A DNA stretch of 64,000 nt, from positions 31,472 through 95,471 of the forward strand of contig JYIN01000014.1 in the NCBI GenBank assembly GCA_002007405.1, read 5' to 3'. The stretch is from Gammaproteobacteria bacterium Gsub. Its GTDB lineage: Bacteria > Pseudomonadota > Gammaproteobacteria > PS1 > Pseudothioglobaceae. The notes under the pieces are model-generated. The model did no database searches and was not told the DNA's origin. It saw nothing but the letters and a program-made list of their open reading frames with translations. The position numbers and the translations under genes are program-made. Below are positions 47,613-60,378 of the stretch, piece after piece (position 1 is the first letter of the stretch; the number at the start of each line of letters is the position of its first letter).

Positions 47613-48329
47613 TTAGCCATAAAGCCAGAAAAGAGAGAATAGAATTGGCTGGTGGAGTAAATAGATAAGTAGCGAATGCCTACCAGAGATGGCAAGTACA
47701 TTACTGACAGCTTTTAGTTTTGACCAAAAATGTGCGTTTAAAATTCGCCAAGTTAGTGGAAAATTTGCAATAAAAATACCTAAAAGTACCGCCGAAAACC
47801 AGGGGAAAAACAACACCAAATCTTCACTTTTATCAGGTAATTTTAATAGTGGCTGTAATATCGTAAACAAAGCAGAAAAATTAAACCAATCAAAAATTGT
47901 AGTTAAGATGACCAATATTGCCAAAGCCAGAGACAGGAAGGCTTGTTTTAAAAACAACAAACCCAGCACCGACGACAGTGCAATAAAATGCAAAATACCA
48001 AAATAAATCCAACTGTTTGGGAATAAATAATAACTCCCAATAGAAACCAATAACGACATTCCTGCCAACACTAAAAACCGCCTAATGACCTTATCAAAGC
48101 GGATGCCGTTTTTATGGGCAATCACCAAACTAATGCCCACACTGATTAAAAATAAATTAACGATAAGATAGCGAAACAAAGGCCAAAACCAGAGTTTTTG
48201 AAAATCAATCTCAACATAGGAAAAATAGTCTAAATCATAAAAAAAATGATACCCAATCATCAGCACAATAGCGCTGCCACGAATAATATCCAGCCCTAGA
48301 ATGCGTGGTTTTTGAAGCGTAACTTGCAT
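47613..48329 (-). CDS. DUF1624 family membrane protein (acyltransferase-like)
   Basis: 238 residues with seven or eight hydrophobic helices. The N-terminal RILGLDIIRGSAIVLMIGYHF is the DUF1624 / heparan-glucosaminide-acetyltransferase-like signature, with the His of the membrane acyltransferase fold; the C-terminal LAISGRHSLLIYLLHQPIL matches the family end. The acyl acceptor is unknown. Its ATG overlaps the queH stop by one base, so the two are co-translated. Confidence 0.75.
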   Translation of the reverse strand: MQVTLQKPRILGLDIIRGSAIVLMIGYHFFYDLDYFSYVEIDFQKLWFWPLFRYLIVNLFLISVGISLVIAHKNGIRFDKVIRRFLVLAGMSLLVSIGSYYLFPNSWIYFGILHFIALSSVLGLLFLKQAFLSLALAILVILTTIFDWFNFSALFTILQPLLKLPDKSEDLVLFFPWFSAVLLGIFIANFPLTWRILNAHFWSKLKAVSNVLAISGRHSLLIYLLHQPILFSLFWLYG

Positions 48330-49015
48330 TAGTCTAAACTTTGTATAGCCGTTTTATAAAATTTAACCCCACGCTTGATTTTGTCACGCCCTTGAGAGGT
48401 GCGCCAGCGATTGGTATCTCGCAGTGAATAGACGCAGCCGCAGTATTCTTGCTGATAAAATTCTTCGTGTTTGGACAACTCCAGCATCCGTGCTGATCCG
48501 CCATGCTTGCGCCAATTAAAATCCCAATAGCCAATCCCTTCAAAGGCTGTGGCTGCCTTTATCCCACAAGCGTTAATTTGTTTCATGTCCTTCCAACGGG
48601 AGATTCCCAAGGTCGAGGAAATTAAATCAAAGCCGTGGGACTGGGCGTATTGTGCGCTGACCTCAAAACGCATGTCAAAGCAAGTGGTGCAACGCTTGCC
48701 TCGTTCGGGTTCGTTTTCCTGACCTTGGGTGCGTTCAAACCATGCTTTGTGCTCATAATCGGCATCTATAAAAGGCATGCTCAGTTTTTTTGCAAAGCGA
48801 ATATTTTCTTTTTTTCGCAATTCATATTCTGCTCTTGGGTGAATATTGGGATTATAAAAAAACAAAGTAGTATCAATATCTGAGGCAATCAAAGCCTGCA
48901 TAATTTCACCTGCACAAGGGGCGCAACAAGAGTGTAGAAGCAGCCTTTTTTCACCATTGGGAGTGGTTAATTTAGGGCGCTGGTAGCCTTTTAAACTGTA
49001 ATCTATCCCAGCCAT
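48329..49015 (-). CDS. queH: Epoxyqueuosine reductase QueH
   Basis: QueH (DUF208) reduces epoxyqueuosine to queuosine on tRNA, a non-homologous substitute for QueG. The metal-cluster Cys pairs are in [11 protein letters not shown] and [10 protein letters not shown], plus the YCGC near the C-terminus. 228 residues. It complements queE at 34389. It overlaps the preceding gene by 13 bases and the next by one. Confidence 0.88.
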   Translation of the reverse strand: MAGIDYSLKGYQRPKLTTPNGEKRLLLHSCCAPCAGEIMQALIASDIDTTLFFYNPNIHPRAEYELRKKENIRFAKKLSMPFIDADYEHKAWFERTQGQENEPERGKRCTTCFDMRFEVSAQYAQSHGFDLISSTLGISRWKDMKQINACGIKAATAFEGIGYWDFNWRKHGGSARMLELSKHEEFYQQEYCGCVYSLRDTNRWRTSQGRDKIKRGVKFYKTAIQSLD

Positions 49016-49422
49016 TTTTTGATTTTTTTTAGCACTTCCCAGGCTTCGCGCTTAAGGGCTTGGTTGGCTAAAATTTCACTCGGATGATGGATGGAAAAAT
49101 GCCGTGCTGACAAGGGCGATAGATCTTTACTCATCAATAACACAGCCTTGGCATCATAGCGCCTAAGCGTAGAGTTTAATTCATTTGCGTGGATGCTAAC
49201 ACATTTAATGTTTTTTTGTTTTAGCCTGATAGTAGAGAGCATTTTCAATAAAAAATCTTGTGATTTTCCAGGCTGACAAAACGAGTGTGAATTGTTGGTC
49301 TCAATCACCAAACACTTTATGCTGATTTTATCTTTATCGGAGGTTTTGACCTTGGTTTTAGTATGCAAAAAGTCAGCAACACCAAGTGCCTTTAAATAAT
49401 GCGATCTTAACTCTGTATCCAT
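49003..49422 (-). CDS. Short glycosylase-superfamily-like protein, function uncertain
   Basis: 139 residues. The C-terminal [20 protein letters not shown] followed by a helix ([10 protein letters not shown]) copies the HPS...KRxAWxxL end of family-4-type uracil-DNA glycosylases, but the N-terminal catalytic and Fe-S Cys motifs are absent. Such truncated relatives in gammaproteobacteria sit where DNA polymerase III psi (HolD) is found, and the N-terminal [11 protein letters not shown] would fit a HolD-like start. A clamp-loader-associated role is possible. The call rests on motif similarity only. Confidence 0.45.
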   Translation of the reverse strand: MDTELRSHYLKALGVADFLHTKTKVKTSDKDKISIKCLVIETNNSHSFCQPGKSQDFLLKMLSTIRLKQKNIKCVSIHANELNSTLRRYDAKAVLLMSKDLSPLSARHFSIHHPSEILANQALKREAWEVLKKIKKWLG

Positions 49423-49435
49423 AATATTTTGATTG

Positions 49436-50968
49436 CTACACTTGTGGATGTGCTCTGTGCGTTGCTGCTAGCATTTTATTAAGACCGTGAATATAAGCCT
49501 TAGCACTGGCAGTAATAATATCGGTGTCTGCCCCTTGTCCGCTGACAATACGCCCTCCATACTCAAGGCGCACATTCACTTCCCCCAATGAATCTGTGCC
49601 TTGAGTAACATTTGAGACTGAATACAGTTGCAAATTCAAATCCATATCAATCATTGAATTAATTGCACTAAAAGTGGCATCAACAGCGCCTGAAGTGCTT
49701 GCTGTGGCAGTTTTTTGCTCACCATCAATTGACAATACCACAGTGGCTGTATTTTTTTTGCCAGTATCGGTGCAAACCCTCAAAGACACCAATTTGATTG
49801 TCTCACTACTCTGAGTTTGAATCTCAGATATTAAAATTTGCAAGTCTTCGTCAAATATTTGGTGTTTTTTATCTGCCAATTCTTTAAAGCGCTCGAAAGC
49901 ATCATTGAGGCTTGCTTCATCCGCAAACACCACGCCAAGCTCGGTCAATCTGGCTTTAAAAGCGTTCCGCCCCGAATGTTTCCCAAGCACTAACTGATTG
50001 GCATTCCAGCCTACTTCTTCGGCACGCATAATTTCATAAGTTTCACGATATTTGAGTACCCCGTCTTGATGAATGCCAGCCTCATGGGCAAACGCATTTG
50101 CACCCACAATCGCCTTATTCGGTTGTACGATAAAGCCCGTTACGCTTGATACCAACCGCGAAGCAGAAAGAATATGTGTGGTGTCAATATTGGTATCACA
50201 AGCAAATACATCTTGGCGCGTTCTAATCGCCATAACGACTTCTTCTAATGAAGTATTGCCAGCACGCTCACCCAGCCCGTTAATGGTGCATTCAACTTGT
50301 TGCGCTCCATTCATCACCGCTGAGAGTGAATTGGCCACTGCCAAGCCCAAATCATTGTGGCAATGCGCTGAAAAAATCGCCTTATCAGCATTCGGTATGC
50401 GTTCAATCAAAGATTTTATCATCTGTCCAAACTGATGCGGAATGTTATAACCCACCGTATCTGGAATATTGATGGTGTTTGCTCCTGCTTTAATTGCTGC
50501 TTCAATAATACGACAAAGAAAATCTTTATCACTTCGTCCAGCGTCTTCGGGCGAAAATTCAACATCATCACTCCACTTACGAGCGCGTTTAATGGAATGA
50601 ACTGCTTGCGCCACAACTTGTGCGGGAGACATTCTAAGCTTCATCTTCATATGGATATTTGAGGTTGCAATGAAAGTGTGAATGCGTGCGGATCTGGCAT
50701 TTTTTAATGCCTCCCCAGCCCTATCAATGTCCTTGTCCAAAGCTCTAGCCAATGAGCAAATGGTGGAATCTCGCACCGCATTTGCCACTGCTTGCACTGC
50801 TTCAAAATCACCTTGCGATGCAACGGCAAAACCGGCTTCAATAACATCTACACGCATTTTTTCCAATACTTTAGCAATCCGCACTTTTTCGTCTTTGGTC
50901 ATTGAGGCACCAGGGGATTGCTCGCCATCGCGAAGTGTGGTATCAAAAATAATAAGTTTGTTGGACAT
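49436..50968 (-). CDS. leuA: 2-isopropylmalate synthase
   Basis: LeuA starts leucine synthesis from 2-oxoisovalerate and acetyl-CoA. The HMG-CoA-lyase-like barrel has [16 protein letters not shown], the metal motif [15 protein letters not shown] and [14 protein letters not shown]; the C-terminal regulatory domain (about 390-505) gives leucine feedback control. 510 residues. It lies upstream of the small glycosylase-like gene on the same strand. Confidence 0.97.
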   Translation of the reverse strand: MSNKLIIFDTTLRDGEQSPGASMTKDEKVRIAKVLEKMRVDVIEAGFAVASQGDFEAVQAVANAVRDSTICSLARALDKDIDRAGEALKNARSARIHTFIATSNIHMKMKLRMSPAQVVAQAVHSIKRARKWSDDVEFSPEDAGRSDKDFLCRIIEAAIKAGANTINIPDTVGYNIPHQFGQMIKSLIERIPNADKAIFSAHCHNDLGLAVANSLSAVMNGAQQVECTINGLGERAGNTSLEEVVMAIRTRQDVFACDTNIDTTHILSASRLVSSVTGFIVQPNKAIVGANAFAHEAGIHQDGVLKYRETYEIMRAEEVGWNANQLVLGKHSGRNAFKARLTELGVVFADEASLNDAFERFKELADKKHQIFDEDLQILISEIQTQSSETIKLVSLRVCTDTGKKNTATVVLSIDGEQKTATASTSGAVDATFSAINSMIDMDLNLQLYSVSNVTQGTDSLGEVNVRLEYGGRIVSGQGADTDIITASAKAYIHGLNKMLAATHRAHPQV

Positions 50969-51127
50969 TTAACTCCTTGTTTTTTGTGTTATTGTATCAG
51001 TTTTAAGGCACAAAGGATTTGTGCGGATACGGAATAAATTGCCTATGGCAATAATCGTGGCGAAGCGGAAGCGCTTGGTTTGAATTGAAAAGTTTTAGGT
51101 TGATAAATCATAGTGTTAAATTATAAA

Positions 51128-51886
51128 TCATGTTCTCTCCTTCTTCGTTCTTTTTTTTAATTTTCGTCGCTTACGCACATCAACGACGGTTATAATCAGG
51201 CCTGATAGAGCGTATGCAAAAAAGAAAATAAACAAAACCGCGCTTGGGAATAAAAGAATCACAACAATAATCAAGGTAGCAATGAGTAGCAATTTAAAAG
51301 ATGCCCTACCTTTTAAATTGATACTTTTAAAACTATGATAACGGATATTGCTGACCATTAATACCCCAGCACTCACTAAGACAGTCCAACTGGCGAGTTT
51401 TAAATATTGCTCATAACCAGTAATACCGATACTTTCTTTAGTCCATACCATACCAGCAACAAGCGCGGCAGCAGCAGGTGAAGGCAAGCCTTGAAAATAG
51501 CGTTTATCTTCAATCCCAACTTGAGTATTAAACCGAGCCAAACGCAGCGCACCAGCGGCAGTATAGACAAATGCGGCAATCCAACCAATTTTACCCAGCT
51601 CAGAAAATTGCCAAAAATACACCAGTAAAGAGGGTGCTACGCCAAATGAGAGCATATCTGCCATGGAATCATACTGGGTGCCAAACCCACTTTGGGTATT
51701 GGTTAGGCGCGCCACCCGCCCGTCTAACCCGTCCCACAACATAGCAATAAAAATAGCAATAGCCGCCTCAGTGTAATGCCCTTTGCTGGCAAGAATAACA
51801 GCAAAAAAACCTGAAAATAAGCCGAATGTAGTTAAAATATTGGGCAGTAGATAAACCCCTCTTTTTAGTTTTTTATTAGCACTCAT
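51128..51886 (-). CDS. pssA: CDP-diacylglycerol--serine O-phosphatidyltransferase
   Basis: PssA makes phosphatidylserine, the precursor of phosphatidylethanolamine. The CDP-alcohol motif DGLDGRVARLTNTQSGFG with the following YDSMADMLSFG is at residues about 51-80, and there are about six membrane helices. The C-terminus is very Lys/Arg-rich (DVRKRRKLKKRTKKERT). This is the membrane type II enzyme, not the E. coli soluble type. It lies between leuA and the ilv operon, a common order. Confidence 0.93.
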   Translation of the reverse strand: MSANKKLKRGVYLLPNILTTFGLFSGFFAVILASKGHYTEAAIAIFIAMLWDGLDGRVARLTNTQSGFGTQYDSMADMLSFGVAPSLLVYFWQFSELGKIGWIAAFVYTAAGALRLARFNTQVGIEDKRYFQGLPSPAAAALVAGMVWTKESIGITGYEQYLKLASWTVLVSAGVLMVSNIRYHSFKSINLKGRASFKLLLIATLIIVVILLFPSAVLFIFFFAYALSGLIITVVDVRKRRKLKKRTKKERT

Positions 51887-51936
51887 GACGGCTCAAATTA
51901 TAACCCCCTAACTGAATCGAGTGTTATTAAGGTTTT

Positions 51937-53440
<1,504 letters not shown>

Positions 53441-53444
<4 letters not shown>

Positions 53445-55174
53445 ACTAAATTCAGTCCTGAGTCATTATTGGATTCCATTTTATCTCGTCCAGCCAGCAA
53501 CATTTCATGATGTCCAGCACCTGAAGGAATCATAGGGAATACATTCTCAGATGGATCTGTCATAATGTCTAAAAATACGGTTCGCTGTTTTTGTGCAAAT
53601 GCTTCAATCAACGCAGGTTTGAGGTCTTCGGGTTTTTCTACTTTGATGCCAATATGCCCATAACCCTCACTCAATTTAACAAAATCAGGCAGTGCATCCA
53701 TATACGACATGGCATAGCGTTTTTCATAGAAAAACTCCTGCCATTGACGCACCATACCCAAATAACCGTTATTAAGATTAACAATTTTCACTGGGGTATG
53801 GTATTGCAACATGGTTGAGAGTTCTTGGGTCATCATTTGGATACTGCCCTCGCCTGTCACGCAGGCAACATCTCGGTGCGGGCAAGCGAGTTTAGCACCC
53901 ATAGCCGCAGGCAGACCAAAGCCCATCGTGCCCAAACCACCAGAGTTAATCCAACGCCGCGGCTCATCAAATTGATAATATTGTGCCGCCCACATTTGAT
54001 GTTGCCCAACATCAGAGGTAACAATTGCCTCACCCTTGGTGAGTGTATACAAAGCCTCAATCACACTTTGTGGTTTAATCACTCCTGCTTGGGTTTGATA
54101 CGCCAAAGAATCAACACTACGCCAGCGGTCAATCTGCATCCACCACGCACTAATATCAGCAGTTTTCTTGTCTTTTAAGGCGTGGCTTAGTGCCGCCAAC
54201 ACCAAACTCACCTCACCTACAATAGACACATCAACCGCGATGTTTTTGCCAATTGAAGCGGGGTCTATATCAATGTGAATAATTTTTGCATTTGGGCAGA
54301 ATTTTTCAATATTTGCGGTTACTCTATCGTCAAATCTACTGCCTGCTGCAATCACACAATCTGCATCATGCATTGCCATATTTGCCTCATAAGTGCCGTG
54401 CATACCCAGCATACCCAAAGAAAGTTTATCAGTCGCCGGATAAGCACCCAGACCCATTAAGGTTTGGGTAATCGGCAGCCCCAATTGGCGGGTAAAGTCG
54501 CGAAGCTGTTGGTGTGCATTGCCAATCACACAACCACCGCCTGCATAAACAATAGGCTGTTTTGATTTAATAATTAACGCCACTGCCTTATCAATTTGCA
54601 TATCGTCGCTATTAACTACTGGATGATAGGAGCGCATTTTAATAGTATCGGCATAAACTGGCTTAGTAATCTTTTTAATGGTAATGTCTTTAGGAATATC
54701 AATAAGCACTGGACCAGGGCGACCAGTGCTGGCAATATAGAAGGCTTTTTTAATGGTGATAGAAACTTGATTAATATCTTTGATTAAAAAATTATGCTTA
54801 ACACAGGATCTAGTAATACCTACTGCATCCACTTCTTGAAACGCATCATTGCCAATCAACGCTGAGGGTACTTGACCTGAGATAATCACCATTGGGATAG
54901 AATCCATATACGCTGTGGCAATCCCTGTTACTGCATTAGTAATGCCTGGACCCGAGGTTACTAATACCACGCCTACTTTACCACTAGCTCTGGCATAGCC
55001 ATCGGCCGCATGTGCCGCACCTTGTTCGTGACGCACCAAAACATGCTTAATGTCATTTTGTGCATCTAAGGCATCATAAATATGCAAAACTGCCCCACCC
55101 GGATAACCAAAAATATACTCCACAGCTTCGTTTTTTAGGCTTTGCACTAATATTTGTGCACCGTTTAACTTCAT
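53441..55174 (-). CDS. ilvI: Acetolactate synthase, catalytic large subunit
   Basis: The thiamine-pyrophosphate enzyme that starts branched-chain synthesis. The catalytic Glu is in VLVRHEQGAAHAADGYARAS, the FAD/middle domain begins near RPGPVLIDIPKDIT, and the TPP/Mg motif appears as GEGSIQMMTQEL with NLNNGYLGM following (Glu in place of the more common Asp, seen in some proteobacteria). The frame opens at GTG 55177; ATG 55174 is the second codon and preferred. About 577 residues. Confidence 0.96.
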
Positions 55175-55423
55175 CACTTCTTTATAAAAAAGAAAACCAC
55201 AGGATTATACCCAATATAGCAAGCTCTTTGCCAATAAAACCCAAATTTATGCCGAGAAATGTTTTGTAAAAATTGGATTTTGGTCTTGAGTGTTTTTAAA
55301 ACTCTTTGCATAATTTATGTCCAAATCTCTTTTGGACGGATATAACATAAATCAGTTTGCTAGATGAAATTGTTAATAATTGAGAGCTGGCTCAAAACTA
55401 TACCCGATTTCTATTTTATTAGT

Positions 55424-55810
55424 TTAATCAATACATACAATGCCCTCTGATTTACCCTGATTAACATAAGCACGACAACCAGATTGGTCGGTCGATTCGT
55501 AACACTGTCCAATCATCTGGGCGCCTCTTACATAATTCTCTTTTATAACACAAGCAACTTGACATTGGCTATTATCCACACAAGATTTTCCTGCATCATC
55601 TGCCATTAACACACAAGAGTGGCGTTGTATTGTCCCTGTTTTTCGCCAGATGCCATTATTGGCAATACAGGCTGATTTTGTCGTCAATGATCTAGCCAAT
55701 TGGGCTAAAGTTGCCTGTGTATTGGTTTTTACTACCACGCTGCTTTTTTCCACCTTATTACAAGCGCTAAAATTAATCACAATAGCCAGCATAACCAATA
55801 ATTTAAACAT
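55424..55810 (-). CDS. Cys-rich small lipoprotein, unknown
   Basis: 128 residues with a lipoprotein signal (MFKLLVMLAIVINFSAC, Cys17 of the lipobox). The mature part holds eight Cys in a pattern (CIANNGIW, HSCVLMADDAGKSCVDNSQC, ACVIKEN, QCYES, GCRAYV, IVC) that looks like paired disulfides. No family is recognised. It lies just upstream of the rRNA operon, alone, on the opposite strand. Confidence 0.7.
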   Translation of the reverse strand: MFKLLVMLAIVINFSACNKVEKSSVVVKTNTQATLAQLARSLTTKSACIANNGIWRKTGTIQRHSCVLMADDAGKSCVDNSQCQVACVIKENYVRGAQMIGQCYESTDQSGCRAYVNQGKSEGIVCID

Positions 55811-56061
55811 TTTTCACATCCCTAAAACGGTCCATTATAAACACCTATTTTTTAAATTCAGTAAGTGGTTTTTTTCAGATCCGAATACAATATTTTGTGC
55901 TAAACAGATGCTGGTTTTTGCATTTTTTCCACTCCCGCCTTTAAGGGATTTTTAGTAAAAGATAAGGTTTTTGCACAATATATGTAAAGGTCCCAAGATA
56001 AAAATAATGACCTTAACCATAAGACCCAAGAATAAAAATCACTTTATTATGCAAAACACAC

Positions 56062-56089
56062 TTGACTCGGTATTTTTTGCTTGTATAAT
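56062..56089 (+). promoter_or_regulatory. rRNA operon promoter
   Basis: TTGACT (56062-56067), a 16-base spacer and a perfect TATAAT (56084-56089), about 220 bases before the 16S gene, the classic position. Confidence 0.85.
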
Positions 56090-56135
56090 TGCCATCCTTT
56101 ACTGCTGTCTAAAAAATTTGTTTTTTGGTTGTGGT

Positions 56136-56147
56136 CGCTCTTTAAAA
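56136..56147 (+). promoter_or_regulatory. boxA antitermination site of the rRNA leader
   Basis: CGCTCTTTAAA resembles the boxA consensus TGCTCTTTAACA, between the promoter and the 16S gene; a second, clearer copy precedes 23S. Confidence 0.6.
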
Positions 56148-56151
56148 AAAA

Positions 56152-56175
56152 CTATCAAACAACTTGTGTGGGCAC
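56152..56175 (+). other. 16S processing stem, 5' arm
   Basis: CTATCAAACAACTTGTGTGG and the next bases pair with 57924-57948 beyond the 16S 3' end, forming the RNase III stem that frames pre-16S. Confidence 0.75.
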
Positions 56176-56308
56176 TCGTACAATCATTGTGCAGGTGCAC
56201 ACGGGACAAATATATTTTTATATAGGCGTTCCTAAAAAACTAAAGCAATAAAGCTTTTAAAAAAATTGAACAATTGGCTCATGCCAAAGTTCTAAAAAGT
56301 CAAAGATT

Positions 56309-57853
<1,545 letters not shown>

Positions 57854-58051
57854 ATAACAAAAGGCAGGATACAGGAGGCAGAGAAATCTATCATCCGTCT
57901 TCAGTAATCTGTCGTTGGTATGAGTGTCCACAACAAGTTGTTTGATAGACATAAAAGAATGAAAGAATCGTGTTATATACTGTTTTTACAGTCATCTGAG
58001 TACTGTGCTGTGTTATCCAATTTAGTCATCAGAAATTTGTCATCAGTCCTC
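57854..58051. other. 16S-tRNA-Ile spacer with repeat-like words
   Basis: Contains the 3' arm of the 16S processing stem (57924-57948). It also has words such as ATCCGTCTTCAGTAATCTGTC, CAGTCATCTG, AGTCATCAG and GTCATCAGTCCTC that echo the repeats of the 23S intervening sequences. No ORF. Confidence 0.5.
57924..57948 (+). other. 16S processing stem, 3' arm
   Basis: GTGTCCACAACAAGTTGTTT plus GATAG is the complement of the leader segment 56152-56175, with a few mismatches. Confidence 0.75.
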
Positions 58052-58128
<77 letters not shown>

Positions 58129-58332
58129 AATTTTCATTTTTGCGGCGTTAGATTTTCAGTCATTGACCTTTTGTCAATTTCCTCAAATCTGCCTTGCAAA
58201 AATAAAGATTACAGTATTTTTTATGCTGTATTTATTAGGTTTTATACCAATATTTTTTTTAGTTAAAGCCTTTATATGAGGCAAGATTAAAAAACTTACG
58301 CAGGATATTTTTTATTGTTCAAGACATTTTTT

Positions 58333-58380
58333 GAACGAAGGCGGGAGTGTAGTGCAAACTACATGACCAACTGAGCGAAA
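58333..58380 (+). repeat. Dispersed repeat copy in the rRNA spacer
   Basis: The stretch beginning GAACGAAGGCGGGAGTGTAG and continuing with AAACTACATGACCAACTGAG is a close match to the reverse complement of 63122-63160, sharing GAACG, GGAG, a TAGT/ACTA palindrome and TGAC-AA-TGAG. It lies between tRNA-Ile and tRNA-Ala. Confidence 0.5.
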
Positions 58381-58416
58381 AAAATAACGCAGAAGAATGA
58401 AAAAATAGACCAGTAA

Positions 58417-58492
58417 GGGGCCATAGCTCAGCTGGGAGAGCGCTTGCCTTGCACGCAAGAGGTCGGGAGTTCGACCCTCCCTGGCTCCACCA
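58417..58492 (+). tRNA. tRNA-Ala (TGC)
   Basis: GGGGCCATAGCTCAGCTGG start, anticodon loop TTGCACG with TGC, T-loop GTTCGACCC and an encoded ACCA end. Second spacer tRNA. Confidence 0.97.
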
Positions 58493-58630
58493 CTTTTGCA
58501 TTGATATTTTATGGTTACAAATTTCACCAAACACCTTGTCTAATAAAAAAGACTTTTTCATTTTTTAAAAAACTTAAATAAAGTCATTTTGTGATTTTAT
58601 TTAAGTTTTTATACTATGCCCTGGGCTTAG

Positions 58631-58647
58631 AGCTCTTTAACAATTTA
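58631..58647 (+). promoter_or_regulatory. boxA antitermination site before 23S
   Basis: AGCTCTTTAACAATTTA is a near-exact copy of the gammaproteobacterial boxA between the spacer tRNAs and 23S. Confidence 0.75.
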
Positions 58648-58717
58648 ATACATGAAGTAAAGTTTGTAAAAATACAATACAACGCAAGGCAATGTTGTGA
58701 TGACATTGCCCTATAAA

Positions 58718-58735
58718 AGTGTATTGCATTGACAC
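58718..58735 (+). other. 23S processing stem, 5' arm
   Basis: AGTGTATTGCATTGACAC pairs with GTGTCATGCAATACACT at 62676-62692 with one bulged base, bracketing 23S as an RNase III substrate. Confidence 0.8.
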
Positions 58736-59446
58736 AACAATTTCAAAAAAATATGGATTCTTATCGCCAGTGTAATAACTGGCAATGAAATAAAGAATTC
58801 ACCGATTATGACTTGGTCATAATTTGTGACTTCACAAGGTGAAATACTAACTATAAACACCAAAATGTTAAGGTTTGGATTTTGTTTATTTGCAAGGCAT
58901 TTTTATAATGATTGAGAGGATTTAGTTAATCTAAATTTGACTACTGAGTTATAAAAAATAATGCAGAAAATGGGCAAAAGCCAGAGCCTAAAACAGATGA
59001 TTTGGGGTTATATGGTCAAGTGAATAAGTGCATACGACGGATGCCTTGGCATTAGAAGGCGATGAAGGACGCGATAATCTGCGATAAGCTTCGGTTAGCT
59101 GGTAAATAAGCGTTATACCCGGAGATCTCCGAATGGGAAAACCCAGCAGTCATCAGGCTGTTATCTTTAAGTGAATACATAACTTAAAGAGGCTAACCTA
59201 GGGAACTGAAACATCTAAGTACCTAGAGGAAAAGAAATCAACCGAGATTCCCTTAGTAGCGGCGAGCGAACGGGGATTAGCCCTTAAGTCTATTTTAAAT
59301 TAGTGGAATTTTCTGGAAAGTTGAGCGATACAGGGTGATAGCCCCGTACATGAAAATTTAATTTAGATGAAATCGAGTAAGACGGCGCACGTGAAACGCT
59401 GTTTGAACATGGGGGGACCACCCTCCAAGGCTAAATACTCTCTAAT

Positions 59447-59478
<32 letters not shown>

Positions 59479-59541
59479 GCGAAAAGAACCCCGGGAGGGG
59501 AGTGAAATAGAACCTGAAATCGTATGCATACAAGCAGTGGG

Positions 59542-59772
59542 AGTCAGATGACAGAATACAGAGGTCAGAGGACAGAGCAAGAGGACAGAGAACAGAGGTC
59601 AGAGGACAGAGTAAGAAGACAGAGGACAGAAGACAGAGGACTGACAAGTAGCGTGGTGTTGCTTTTACAGTCATCTGTCTTCTGTCTTCTGTCCTCAGAT
59701 TCAGTCCTCCGTCTTCTGTTATCTGTCCTCAGATTCAGTCCTCCGTCTTTTGTATTCTGTTATCTGATGACT
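59542..59772 (+). repeat. 23S intervening sequence at helix 25, no ORF
   Basis: An imperfect hairpin of about 230 bases replaces the short helix-25 tip. The 5' arm is GACAGA/GTCAGAGGACAGA repeats, the 3' arm TCTGTC/CAGTCCTCCGTCTTCTGT repeats, so the arms pair over about 100 bases with a short loop (near TAGCGTGGTGTTGC). It carries no protein. Its words are the same family as the helix-45 insertion. Confidence 0.85.
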
Positions 59773-60258
59773 GCGTACCTTTTGTATAATGGGTCAGCGA
59801 CTTACTTCTCTGTTGCAAGGTTAACCATTAGGGGAGCCGTAGGGAAACCGAGTCTTAAATGGGCGTTTAGTAGCAGGGAGTAGACCCGAAACCGGGTGAT
59901 CTATCCATGGCCAGGGTGAAGGTTAGGTAAAACTAACTGGAGGCCCGAACCCACCTATGTTGAAAAATGGGGGGATGAGCTGTGGATAGGGGTGAAAGGC
60001 CAAACAAACCCGGAGATAGCTGGTTCTCTCCGAAATCTATTTAGGTAGAGCGTCATGTATAACTTGCGGGGGTAGAGCACTGTTATGGCTAGCGGGTCGT
60101 CAAGACTTAGCAAACCATTGCAAACTCCGAATACCGTAAAGTTTGAGCATGGCAGACACACTGCGGGTGCTAACGTCCGTAGTGGAAAGGGAAACAACCC
60201 AGACCGTCAGCTAAGGTCCCAAAATTGTAGTTAAGTGGGAAACGATGTGAAAAGGCAA

Positions 60259-60291
<33 letters not shown>

Positions 60292-60292
60292 T

Positions 60293-60327
<35 letters not shown>

Positions 60328-60378
60328 CGGTTTGCGCGGAAGATTTAACGGGGCTAAAACTACATACCGAAGCTACGG

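Larger units (their letters stand above)
58493..59013. other. tRNA-Ala to 23S spacer
   Basis: About 520 bases without a gene. It carries a boxA copy (58631-58647) and the 5' arm of the 23S processing stem (58718-58735). The rest is A+T-rich leader RNA. Confidence 0.6.

Noticed and set aside
53611..53650. GEGS in place of GDGS in the TPP motif of IlvI as a sign of inactivity
   Set aside because: The same substitution occurs in active acetolactate synthases of other proteobacteria, and all other motifs are intact.
55971..56225. An 84-codon ORF upstream of 16S
   Set aside because: It covers the rRNA promoter and leader; it has no ribosome-binding site and no family pattern.
58312..58561. Minus-strand ORFs across tRNA-Ala and the spacer
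   Set aside because: Typical antisense-tRNA artefact (tRNA-Ala read as GGSNSRPLACKA-type peptide).
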